From Gracilibacillus salitolerans (GTDB taxonomy: Bacteria; Bacillota; Bacilli; Bacillales; Amphibacillaceae), in contig NZ_CP045915.1 in assembly GCF_009650095.1 (NCBI RefSeq), positions 3,100,001-3,164,000 on the forward strand: 64,000 nucleotides of DNA, in the 5' to 3' direction. The notes under the pieces were generated by a model that did not search any database, was not told the origin of the DNA, and saw only the letters and a list, made by a program, of their open reading frames with translations. Position 1 is the stretch's first letter. Each line of letters opens with the position of its first letter. This document shows, piece after piece, positions 16,894 to 23,978 of the stretch. The position numbers were made by a program, and so were the translations under genes.

Positions 16894-16976
16894 TTCAATA
16901 AACTCACCTCCTTAATATAGGAAGTTATGTCCAAGCAATATTAATTATTCACTGTTTCACTATTAAAACAGTACTG

Positions 16977-17114
16977 CTACCTTACTTCAATTGGAAATTG
17001 TACTTCTCTTTCATATGTTGAGCCAAATGCTTCAGCATTGATCTTTAAAGCATTCAATCGTAATTCTTGATAGATAGAAGCATCAGTTTCATTTAAAACA
17101 CGAATATTCATCAT
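16977..17114 (-). pseudogene. GNAT acetyltransferase fragment (N-terminal 44 residues)
   Basis: Starting at ATG 17114 or 17111, translation gives NIRVLNETDASIYQELRLNA and then AEAFGSTYERE, the typical opening of GNAT N-acetyltransferases of Bacillaceae (motif C/D region). It stops at TAG 16979-16977, far short of the acetyl-CoA binding motif A, so only about a quarter of the gene remains. GAGGAATAAGA upstream could be its original binding site. Confidence 0.75.
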
Positions 17115-17164
17115 TCTTATTCCTCATTTCAAATTGTTATTAAAGTTCACCTGCCCTTTACTTA

Positions 17165-17201
17165 AACAAAATAAGGCGAATATTCTTGTTAAGCATTCGC
17201 C
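17165..17201 (-). terminator. Probable terminator of the 17223-17552 gene
   Basis: GGCGAAT (17175-17181) and ATTCGCC (17195-17201) form a stem; minus-strand reading continues into TTATTTTGTTT. Confidence 0.6.
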
Positions 17202-17222
17202 CTCAATAGTTGAAGAATATAT

Positions 17223-17552
17223 TCAGTAATGACTTTTATCTTTATCTACTGAAACAGCTGAAATATTTGGCTCTTCTTCATTGTTATGTGGATGTTGTGT
17301 ATTTATAAGATAATGGATTATAGAAATTAAGTAACACAGCAATAATATGATGACCGTACCAATAGATAACAATACTGTTTCTATATGGTTTCCACCATCA
17401 AAGAAGCTGCTAAAAATAAATAATAGAATAATACTGATTACAAAGGAGTTGAAAAAATTCCAACATACTTTCTCATCAAATCCCCTTCCTATTACTACAA
17501 ATAAATCATTTGTTATTAAGTAAATCTGCCCATAAGTGAAAAAGCTTTCCAA
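17223..17552 (-). CDS. Hypothetical membrane protein, 109 aa, possibly 5'-truncated
   Basis: Two strong hydrophobic segments (FVISIILLFIFSSFF and VLLSIGTVIILLLCYLISII) flank a short loop, followed by a polar tail rich in Asn and Glu. I do not recognise the family. The frame opens with TTG at 17552 without a clear ribosome binding site, and a copy of the island motif lies only about 15 bp upstream, so the N-terminus may have been lost at the junction. Confidence 0.45.
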   Translation of the reverse strand: MESFFTYGQIYLITNDLFVVIGRGFDEKVCWNFFNSFVISIILLFIFSSFFDGGNHIETVLLSIGTVIILLLCYLISIIHYLINTQHPHNNEEEPNISAVSVDKDKSHY

Positions 17553-17566
17553 CTACTGTTTGGAAA

Positions 17567-17585
17567 CGCCACCCGTTAGTGAAAA
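17567..17585 (-). repeat. Island junction motif between NUDIX and hypothetical gene
   Basis: Plus strand CGCCACCCGTTAGTGAAAA. It follows the NUDIX stop by about a dozen bases and is close to the reconstructed empty insertion site of the IS110 elements. Confidence 0.6.
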
Positions 17586-17597
17586 AAGAAAATCATT

Positions 17598-18131
17598 TTA
17601 AATGCGACCTATTCTTTGGTTGTGCGCTCCCATGCTGTATCTCATATCAAATAATAATGCAATCAATGGGCCATGATAAGGAATAAATAAACCTTCTGAG
17701 ATCATATTAATGAGGTCATCTTTCGACGCCCATTTTACCTTTTTCACTTCTTCAGTCGGTAGAGAAAGGTTTGAGATAGTTAAATCAGTTTCAATAAGAT
17801 AATAATCATCAAATCCATTTTCAAAGTTAACAGTTAGAGAAGGGCGCCTATTTCGAAGGTTAAGTGTATAACCAATTTCTTCTTTTACTTCTCTTTGTGC
17901 AGCTTGTTGACTGGTTTCACCTGCTATAGCACTACCTCCTACGGTAATGTCCCACATGTTCTTCCAATCTTCCTTATCTGGTTGTCGCTGTTGAATCAGC
18001 ATTTCTCCAAGTTGATTAAATAGACAGACGTGAATCACTAAATGATAAGCACCTTGTTCGAACGTATCCCCACGATTCATTTGTTTGTCCGTCAGTTTTC
18101 TGTCCTTGTCGTAAATATCCCACGTCTCCAT
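17598..18131 (-). CDS. NUDIX hydrolase
   Basis: A 177-residue NUDIX protein. The NUDIX box is complete: GGSAIAGE, then QQAAQREVKEEIGY, matching GX5EX7REUXEEXGU at about 85-108. The N-terminal part (ETWDIYDKDRKLT) is like the Bacillus subgroup related to isopentenyl-diphosphate isomerase-like and nucleoside-diphosphate hydrolases; the substrate cannot be told. It is flanked on its 3' side by the island motif and on its 5' side by a gene remnant, which suits a mobile cassette. Confidence 0.9.
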   Translation of the reverse strand: METWDIYDKDRKLTDKQMNRGDTFEQGAYHLVIHVCLFNQLGEMLIQQRQPDKEDWKNMWDITVGGSAIAGETSQQAAQREVKEEIGYTLNLRNRRPSLTVNFENGFDDYYLIETDLTISNLSLPTEEVKKVKWASKDDLINMISEGLFIPYHGPLIALLFDMRYSMGAHNQRIGRI

Positions 18132-18184
18132 ACCCCCACTCCTTAATGCTATCTTGTCTTATCATTTCAACAACAAGTATTACT

Positions 18185-18300
18185 CTAGTCAAAATATTTA
18201 CCATACCAATTTCCAAGTTTCCCTTCTGCAATAGCCAAAACTCTTCTTAAAATATTTGTCGTATTGTCTAAAATGAAAGTAGCTTTGTTTATTAAAAAAA
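18185..18300 (-). pseudogene. Unidentified C-terminal gene remnant
   Basis: A minus-strand frame with no start and ending at TAG (18187-18185) reads ATFILDNTTNILRRVLAIAE and then GKLGNWYGKYFD. The composition is protein-like, but the family is unknown to me and there is no start codon or binding site. Possibly the tail of a lost gene. Confidence 0.3.
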
Positions 18301-18324
18301 TGTTTTTTTCACGTACTATATCAA

Positions 18325-18498
18325 TTAATTAGGTCTTTCCATTTCACTCATGAATAACCAGGAACTAAGGAACAATACAATAATGATTACGTATAATAGA
18401 ACGGTTTTCCATTTTGGCATGCTTCCACTTTTCAAAACTTGAACTCCTAGGGGAAGAAAAGCGATGCAGAGTCCAGCTAAAGAGATTATCGTCGTCAT
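18325..18498 (-). CDS. Small hypothetical membrane protein, 57 aa
   Basis: From ATG 18498, preceded by AAAGGAAC, the product has two hydrophobic segments (IISLAGLCIAFLPLGV and VLLYVIIIVLFLSSWLFM) and a short polar end. The family is not recognised. The upstream part of the same frame (to 18567) continues the frame of the adjacent prenyltransferase-like gene after its frameshift, so the longer 80-residue reading is probably not the native protein. Confidence 0.5.
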   Translation of the reverse strand: MTTIISLAGLCIAFLPLGVQVLKSGSMPKWKTVLLYVIIIVLFLSSWLFMSEMERPN

Positions 18499-18532
18499 AT
18501 TTGTTCCTTTTAATACACCAAATTGTTGTGGT

Positions 18533-19015
18533 TCATCTGAAGTTCGAATGGTAGTCAGAGAAGCCATAGCTTGTTGGGTAACATTTTTTTAAAGTCACTT
18601 GCACTAATTCTCGATATTCATATAAATAACCGACTAGCTCAGCGCAAAGATTATCTAGCCAGTACTGACTTGTTTCATTAGGTCTTGCATGCCAACAATT
18701 TAGTTCATAGTCATAAGTTCCAATTATGTATTGAATACCTTTCTGTACGATTTCGTCGTTTGATGTAGCACCTACTTCACTAAGATATTGAAAAGCCATA
18801 CTAGTATCCATTCCATTTGTAATAATGGAATGTCCCTCTCCCATATTTCTAAAACCACCATCTTTTCCTTGATACTCTTGTAATTTAGAAATTACTTCTT
18901 GAGGAGAACCATTTTCAAAATGGAAACGAAACAAATCTTGTTCTATGTTCTTACCGTTAATCATTAAATACTTACGTTCTCTTTGGAAATTTTCCAAAGA
19001 TAATATTTTGTTCAT
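18533..19015 (-). pseudogene. Prenyltransferase/terpene-cyclase-like protein, frameshifted
   Basis: The intact part has a squalene-cyclase-type repeat (LQEYQGKDGGFRN) and an alpha/alpha-toroid-like pattern (IITNGMDTSMAFQYL), as in uncharacterised Bacillaceae proteins of about 250-300 residues. Within an A7 run near 18585-18591 the frame changes: removing one A continues as TLKNVTQQAMASLTTIRT, whereas the present frame ends in an unrelated tail. The C-terminal third is missing and a membrane-protein gene follows directly, so both a frameshift and a deletion are likely. Confidence 0.6.
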
Positions 19016-19075
19016 AACTCACATCCCTTATGCATACGTCTATTATTTATTACAAGAAATATCCAGTAATCTCCT

Positions 19076-19183
19076 TTAAAAGCTCTTATTTTTCTTAGGA
19101 ATTTTTTCACCATTATTTGAATATGTTTTATCACTCAAATGAAAGAGATCGCCAATTTTACGATTATCTTGTTTAACTCTTGC
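19076..19183 (-). pseudogene. Unidentified C-terminal gene remnant next to junction motif
   Basis: A minus-strand frame without start reads ARVKQDNRKIGDLFHLSDKT and then YSNNGEKIPKKNKSF before TAA (19078-19076). The frame is closed upstream right at the island motif (19184-19200), as if a gene had been cut there. The family is unknown. Confidence 0.3.
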
Positions 19184-19200
19184 TAGCGGTTAGCTTAATG
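19184..19200 (-). repeat. Island junction motif
   Basis: Plus strand TAGCGGTTAGCTTAATG, sharing GTTAGCTTAA with the right flank of the first IS110 copy (TTTAGCTTAAG). Confidence 0.5.
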
Positions 19201-19224
19201 TTTTACTCCATTTTTCTAATAGAC

Positions 19225-19821
19225 TCACCTTAGGTCTTTTTCATAAATAACTTCACCATCGCTATTCAACCCTCGTAAAGCAATACTGAGATAGTTATTT
19301 TCCACTTCGTTCCAATGGAATAAAAACATGCGATGATCTTTTAACTGATAAGCTAACGTCACAATATCTTCTGCAGGGACTTCTTCATCCCAACCATACC
19401 CTTCTGCAACATCTAGTTCCACCTTATTTATTTCTGGGTCAGTAACAATACCATAATATCGCATCAACATGTAATCCTCTTTAATGGAGGTACCACCCCA
19501 AGAATGTGTAATATCTTGGTCGTCTTTAATTTCCATTCCACCAACACCACTACCTGGTCCCCAAAAAATACCAGCATGTTTGTTAACTAAAGTAGCTGAA
19601 AACCAGTTCTTATATTTTGATAGGAAAATTTGGACATCATCTAAATCTACCTTCTCTAATACCTCTGATGGACCATAATAATAAGTTCGTTCAGATTTTT
19701 CAAATGCTGCTTCTGGCGAAAGTTCGTAATAACTAAAATAAGGGGAGTCTTTAATAACAATAAAAATTAATAGAAATGCAATAGTCCATTCTATTATCGC
19801 TTTTATTTTTTCTCTATTCAT
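19225..19821 (-). CDS. Hypothetical membrane-anchored protein, 198 aa
   Basis: One N-terminal hydrophobic helix (IIEWTIAFLLIFIVI) suggests membrane anchoring with the bulk outside. The soluble part is acidic and aromatic with a Gly-rich stretch (FWGPGSGVGGMEIKDD) and no motif I recognise. It overlaps the preceding gene by 8 nt, so the two are translationally coupled and probably act together. No family can be assigned from sequence. Confidence 0.7.
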   Translation of the reverse strand: MNREKIKAIIEWTIAFLLIFIVIKDSPYFSYYELSPEAAFEKSERTYYYGPSEVLEKVDLDDVQIFLSKYKNWFSATLVNKHAGIFWGPGSGVGGMEIKDDQDITHSWGGTSIKEDYMLMRYYGIVTDPEINKVELDVAEGYGWDEEVPAEDIVTLAYQLKDHRMFLFHWNEVENNYLSIALRGLNSDGEVIYEKDLR

Positions 19822-20287
19822 TACCTTCCCCCTGATCTAATGAAAACTCCGTTTGAAACATCCGATCAAACCATTCGAAATCTACTACTATTGTTTCTAA
19901 ACCTGCATTCAGAGGTTCATAATTATTAATCGTGTACTGCCCCCATGTACGACCTGAAGAAGAGCCACTTGTTCTTCGATAAGTATTTCCTTGTTTATCC
20001 TTTAATGCAAGTGCAGATCCAGGAAATGACCATCCATTTTCATCGGAGTGTACCTCAAAAATTAATGAGGTGTCATCAGGTCCTAATACAAGATGTTTAA
20101 ACAAAATCTCATCATTTTCAAAGTTTACCTTTTTATCTAAATCAATCAGTACCGCATCCCCGTTATTCACGTTACCTTTAATATCCTCTGGTAACTCATT
20201 AGTTAGCCCTGAAAAAAACGAAATAATATTCGGTATAAGTGCAATCACACAAGCTATTATTATAAAGCGCCGGATCCATATTCCCAT
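19814..20287 (-). CDS. Hypothetical anchored protein, partner of the 19225-19821 gene
   Basis: From ATG 20287 (GGAG 8 nt upstream) the product has a basic start, one transmembrane segment (RFIIIACVIALIPNIISFF) and an extracytoplasmic part rich in beta-strand-like segments (GDAVLIDLDKKVNF, DTSLIFEVHSDENGWSFPG). It resembles DUF4179/DUF5643-type exported domains only loosely. The upstream ATG at 20368 has no binding site. It forms a two-gene operon with the overlapping downstream gene. Confidence 0.65.
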   Translation of the reverse strand: MGIWIRRFIIIACVIALIPNIISFFSGLTNELPEDIKGNVNNGDAVLIDLDKKVNFENDEILFKHLVLGPDDTSLIFEVHSDENGWSFPGSALALKDKQGNTYRRTSGSSSGRTWGQYTINNYEPLNAGLETIVVDFEWFDRMFQTEFSLDQGEGNE

Positions 20288-20417
20288 TACATCAACTCCA
20301 ACTTCTGAAAATGTTCTAATTACTTTCCACCTAATGTAAAAATGAATACTTTGGGATAAGCCATTCATCTTAGTCAGAATTCACACTTCAACCAAAATGA
20401 TTCTTTCTTCAAATCTA

Positions 20418-20474
20418 CTGCCAGTTAGTGGAACAAGGATGCAACTCCTTATTCAAGGAAAGCCCCGTTAATTC
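20418..20474 (-). repeat. Paired island motifs with internal hairpin after DHFR
   Basis: CTGCCAGTTAGTGGAA (20418-20433) and AGCCCCGTTAATTC (20461-20474) bracket a small AAGGA/TCCTT hairpin (20435-20450). This is the only place where both motif types are seen as a pair with a hairpin between them, which suggests the complete form of the intergenic unit. The DHFR stop lies inside the right-hand motif. Confidence 0.6.
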
Positions 20475-20961
20475 AACAAATTTTTTTCATATACATGAAA
20501 ATAGTAGTTATACGGATTATTATCATCCTTGATCCCTTTTTGGACAGATACTTCATTCCATTCCTCATAATTTACTTCTGGGAAAAAAGTACCTCCTTCG
20601 AATTCATGATGTATTTTTGTGATATACATCTTCTCAACATAGGGGAAAAACAAATTATAAATATGTTCTCCTCCGAAAATAAAAATCTCTTCTTCGTTTT
20701 TACATAACTCAAAAACAACTTCTAATGAATGGGCGATTTCACATCCATCAAAGATAAACCCCTTGTCTCTCGTCATAATAATATTCCTTCTGTTGGGTAA
20801 AACCTCCCAATTGATTCCAGGTTCTTCCTACCTAATATAATTGGATATCCCTTTGTTGTATATTTAACATAATCCCAGTCTTTAGGAATTCTCCAAGGAA
20901 TGTCATTCTCTTTACCAATCACTCTATTCTTATCCACCGCAACAATTAAAGAAACTTTCAT
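20468..20961 (-). pseudogene. Dihydrofolate reductase, single-base frameshift
   Basis: DHFR reduces dihydrofolate to tetrahydrofolate. The N-terminal frame (20773-20961) has MKVSLIVAVDKNRVIGKEND, with the catalytic-loop DIPWR; the C-terminal frame (20468-20776) has MTRDKGF, IFIFGGEHIY and the C-terminal beta strands. The frames join in order if one A is restored in the GGAAT stretch near 20785, giving GNIIMTRDK. Together they equal a full-length DHFR of about 163 residues. It is a cargo gene of the island; real decay or a sequencing error are both possible. Confidence 0.85.
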
Positions 20962-21057
20962 TTATCACACAGCCTTTTTTAGCTATTTTACCATGTAATT
21001 TATTATTTCTATTGAAATTCCTTGTTCCACTCTTGCACCCGTTCGTAATATAAGGTT

Positions 21058-21262
21058 AGCCAGATATTTAAAGAGTATCCTTTATTTTCTGGTTGACCTT
21101 TTTTTATATGGTCTTATTATAACGGTAGTCGGGGTAGAACGTCGCACCCGTGGGACTCGATCCCGTTAGCTAAACTGTTCACCCCCTACTTGTATAAACA
21201 TGTTTCAGGCTGGTTGGGACAATAGATCCCGTTTAACAAGCGAACCTATGACATTACAAGAA
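21058..21262 (+). ncRNA. Candidate IS110 bridge RNA, copy 1
   Basis: Two loops have the same build. Target loop: GCACCCGT (21144-21151), hairpin GGGA-CTCGA-TCCC (21152-21164), then AGCTAAAC (21168-21175). Donor loop: GCTGGTT (21209-21215), hairpin GGGA-CAATAGA-TCCC (21216-21230), then CGAAC (21241-21245). GCACCCGT equals the left flank (21035-21042) and AGCTAAAC is the complement of GTTTAGCT at the right junction (22682-22689). GCTGGTT equals the element's right end (22678-22684) and CGAAC complements GTTCG at its left end (21041-21045). Boundaries are approximate. Confidence 0.75.
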
Positions 21263-21310
21263 GCCTTTAGGGGATACCGACTAATTTATTATTCTAGGAG
21301 GAGATATTCT

Positions 21311-22549
21311 ATGAATCCAGTCGTTGGTCTGGATGTTTCAAAAGGGGAAAGTCAGCTCCAAGCTTTTTTAGATAAAGGTAAACCATATCGTAAAAGCTTT
21401 AGTATTAAGCATGATCTTAATGGACTAGGTAACTTACTAGAATTTCTTGAAGAAGTTGAAGACGCAGCTAATGGCAATCCACCTTCGGTAGTTCTAGAGT
21501 CAACTGGTCACTATCATACTCCCGTTATTCAATTTTTGGAGGAACAACAGTATGTTTATATTATAGTAAATCCTCTCATTTCACATCGTGCCAAAAGTTC
21601 AAGTCTGCGTAAGGTTAAAACAGATGCTGTGGATGCCTATCACCTTTGTGAGCTGTTTTATAAAGAAGAATTAGAACCTTATAAAAAGCGAGGCATTCAG
21701 CTATTAAACCTTCGCAATCTTACTAGACAACAGGAAAGCATTGCAGAAATATCCGCAAAAACTAAGTTGCAGCTGCACTCTTTGATGGATCAGGTATTTC
21801 CAGAATATAGAGGTGTATTTGGTAGTTTATATTCTAAGGTTTCGTTGCTTACTTTACTTGAATTCCCAACATCTGAGGCAGTTTTGAAGATGAGTGAAAG
21901 AGAATTAGCAGACAGGATTGGTGCGTTATGTAAGAGTCGTTCCGACCTCTGGGCAATAGAAAAAGCACAGAAACTAAGAGATGCAGCTCTTCGTAATCCA
22001 TTTAAGAAAAACTTATACGAGAGTCATATCTTTAATCTTGAGGTGTTGGTGACGATTGTTCTTCAATACCAAGAGCATCTATCGAAAATTGCGACTGAAA
22101 TAGATGCCCTCGCTAATGAAATTGAAGAATATCATATACTCCAGTCTATCCCTGGTATCGGAGAAAAAATCGCCGGCACGATTATTTCTGAAGTTGGAGA
22201 GATAGATAGGTTCAATGATGCCAAAAAGCTCGTTGCATTTGCTGGAGTAGATCCAAGTGTTTATTCCTCTGGTAAGTTTACGGCATCCGTTAATCGAATT
22301 ACTAAACGAGGATCCAATAGACTTCGCCATGCCTTATATATGGCGGTCCAAAGTGGTATTCGAGATTCTCGTAAAAAGAAGACAACAGATGATATCATGG
22401 CACGCAATAAAAGATTAAGAGAGTTTTACGATAAAAAACGTGAAGAAGGAAAACCCTTTAGAGTAGCAGTTATTGCATGTGTTAACAAGCTCTTACATTG
22501 GATTTACGCTTTACTAAAAAGCAGAACTACTTTCCAAGATATAGCTTAG
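21311..22549 (+). CDS. IS110-family transposase, copy 1
   Basis: A 412-residue IS110 recombinase. The N-terminal RuvC-like DEDD domain shows Asp8 (GLDVSKGE), Glu63 (LESTGHYH), and Asp105/Asp108 (KTDAVDAYH); a coiled-coil linker follows, and the C-terminal Tnp_IS116/IS110/IS902 domain has SIPGIGEKIAGTIISEVG and SSGKF...NRITKRGS with the serine region typical of the family. ATG 21311 is chosen because AGGAGG lies just upstream; the frame is open to 21200, but that part overlaps the donor loop of the RNA. A CCTTCC/GGAAGG hairpin follows the stop (22578-22603). Confidence 0.95.
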   Translation: MNPVVGLDVSKGESQLQAFLDKGKPYRKSFSIKHDLNGLGNLLEFLEEVEDAANGNPPSVVLESTGHYHTPVIQFLEEQQYVYIIVNPLISHRAKSSSLRKVKTDAVDAYHLCELFYKEELEPYKKRGIQLLNLRNLTRQQESIAEISAKTKLQLHSLMDQVFPEYRGVFGSLYSKVSLLTLLEFPTSEAVLKMSERELADRIGALCKSRSDLWAIEKAQKLRDAALRNPFKKNLYESHIFNLEVLVTIVLQYQEHLSKIATEIDALANEIEEYHILQSIPGIGEKIAGTIISEVGEIDRFNDAKKLVAFAGVDPSVYSSGKFTASVNRITKRGSNRLRHALYMAVQSGIRDSRKKKTTDDIMARNKRLREFYDKKREEGKPFRVAVIACVNKLLHWIYALLKSRTTFQDIA

Positions 22550-22751
22550 AAACTATATCTAACTAAATACAACAAATCCTTCCAATTACAACTAATAGGA
22601 AGGTTATTTAGCATGTTCTTTTTTAGTATATCATGGGTATTTTAATTTTTTTATTGAAAAATATTGACAAACTATTAGCTGGTTTAGCTTAAGTGAAACT
22701 CTTCACAAACACCTATCAATCATAAGAGTTAGATAACTTTATATCTTTAAT

Positions 22752-22989
22752 TTATTCAATATGTCTTTGCTCATGTAAGTATAGTAATTCAACCCATTGT
22801 TCTAAATATAATTCACCAAATGCGAGATGTTTCGTTGCTTTTTTAGATAGGACAGACTTATCATCGATTGCATGAAGAATATTTACCAAATTTCCACTTG
22901 ATTTCGTTAATAAATTTAACATATTTTCAACATCAAAAGGCTCTTCAGTTGGTTTAGCAATCCCTGGTGATTCAAATTTTTGGTTCTAT
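22752..22989 (-). pseudogene. DinB-family protein, C-terminal fragment
   Basis: Reading from about 22989 down to TAA (22754-22752) gives NQKFESPGIAKPTEEPFDVE, then NLLTKSSGNLVNILHAID and finally YLEQWVELLYLHEQRHIE. This is the last part of a DinB/YfiT-type metal-dependent four-helix protein, including the final HxxxH-like helix. The frame is closed upstream by TGA-TAG and has no start, so the N-terminal half is gone. It lies between the two IS110 copies. Confidence 0.65.
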
Positions 22990-23058
22990 CAGAAACTAAA
23001 TGTATAGGTTTATGGGCGACACTCTATTGCCCACTATTACTTGAATAACATGACATCA

Positions 23059-23541
23059 CTAGTATTCTTTTCGAATTAACCTTAAATGCCAAGGTAGCCA
23101 AAATCCAAATATAGCAATATATACCGGGATAGACCACCAAGTTTGCCACCACTTTAACTTCATGAATCCAACTTGAACAAGTAGCCACTCAGACAATAAA
23201 GAAATAAGTGTAAAAAGAATAACATACATCCATTTCTTTTCCTGTTTAAAATAATTTAGAAATATTACAGCGAAACAAGGCGCAGCGACTCCATAACTCA
23301 TTAAATCGCCAATACCTTCTTTTTTAGCGTCACCTAAATCGAAAGCATCTAGTATACTCCCCATTATAACTATATCTACTGTTACCGATAGAAAAGCTCC
23401 CACACCAAATGTAAAGTAAATTTCTCTCCAACTCAATCGTTTTGGCATGAAAAGCATATAAGCCAAAGCAATTACTCCTAAAATAATTGGAAGCCATATA
23501 CCTTTAGCTGACAAATCCATGTTTTGGATAAACTTTTCCAT
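23059..23541 (-). CDS. CBO0543-like membrane protein
   Basis: A 160-residue protein with about five hydrophobic helices and the conserved-looking WREIYFTFGVGAFLS and LLSEWLLVQVGFMKLKWW segments found in CBO0543-type membrane proteins of Firmicutes. Function is unknown. It lies in the 1-kb segment bracketed by the two identical IS110 copies and is transcribed opposite to their transposases. Family assignment is tentative. Confidence 0.55.
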   Translation of the reverse strand: MEKFIQNMDLSAKGIWLPIILGVIALAYMLFMPKRLSWREIYFTFGVGAFLSVTVDIVIMGSILDAFDLGDAKKEGIGDLMSYGVAAPCFAVIFLNYFKQEKKWMYVILFTLISLLSEWLLVQVGFMKLKWWQTWWSIPVYIAIFGFWLPWHLRLIRKEY

Positions 23542-23725
23542 TTATTTATCTTCCCCTTTAATTATAATATTTGACGCTTTTTAAATTGTGTATAATGATG
23601 AAGTTTTATACAAGTATTTGGATTTGCTATTTCCTTATTCCACATTACTGCTTCATTACTTCAATAAGACAGTAGACAGAGCACTTGCTTTCTTGAAGAA
23701 ACGCACCCGTTCGTAATATAAGGTT

Positions 23726-23930
23726 AGCCAGATATTTAAAGAGTATCCTTTATTTTCTGGTTGACCTTTTTTTATATGGTCTTATTATAACGGTAGTCGG
23801 GGTAGAACGTCGCACCCGTGGGACTCGATCCCGTTAGCTAAACTGTTCACCCCCTACTTGTATAAACATGTTTCAGGCTGGTTGGGACAATAGATCCCGT
23901 TTAACAAGCGAACCTATGACATTACAAGAA
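23726..23930 (+). ncRNA. Candidate IS110 bridge RNA, copy 2
   Basis: Same sequence as the copy 1 candidate. Target guides are at 23812-23819 (GCACCCGT) and 23836-23843 (AGCTAAAC); donor guides are at 23877-23883 (GCTGGTT) and 23909-23913 (CGAAC). In this copy the left target match extends by one more base, CGCACCCGT. Confidence 0.72.
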
Positions 23931-23978
23931 GCCTTTAGGGGATACCGACTAATTTATTATTCTAGGAGGAGATATTCT

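Larger units (their letters stand above)
21041..22684 (+). mobile_element. IS110-family insertion sequence, copy 1
   Basis: The two copies are identical over 1652 bp (21035-22686 and 23703-25354). The matching outer bases GCACCC and TA probably belong to the targets, leaving an element of about 1641 bp plus a GTT/TT core. There are no terminal inverted repeats and no longer target duplication, as usual for IS110. The left noncoding end is long (about 270 bp) and the right end about 135 bp. Removing the element restores CACCCGTT-TAGCTTAAG, close to the island junction motif. Confidence 0.9.

Noticed and set aside
20418..20474. Integron attC site
   Set aside because: The motif pair with hairpin is suggestive, but there is no integrase and no standard GTTRRRY/RYYYAAC core in the right order, so it is only described as cassette-like.
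21200..21310. Longer N-terminus for the IS110 transposase
   Set aside because: The frame is open upstream, but AGGAGG precedes the ATG at 21311 and the upstream part coincides with the donor loop of the RNA.
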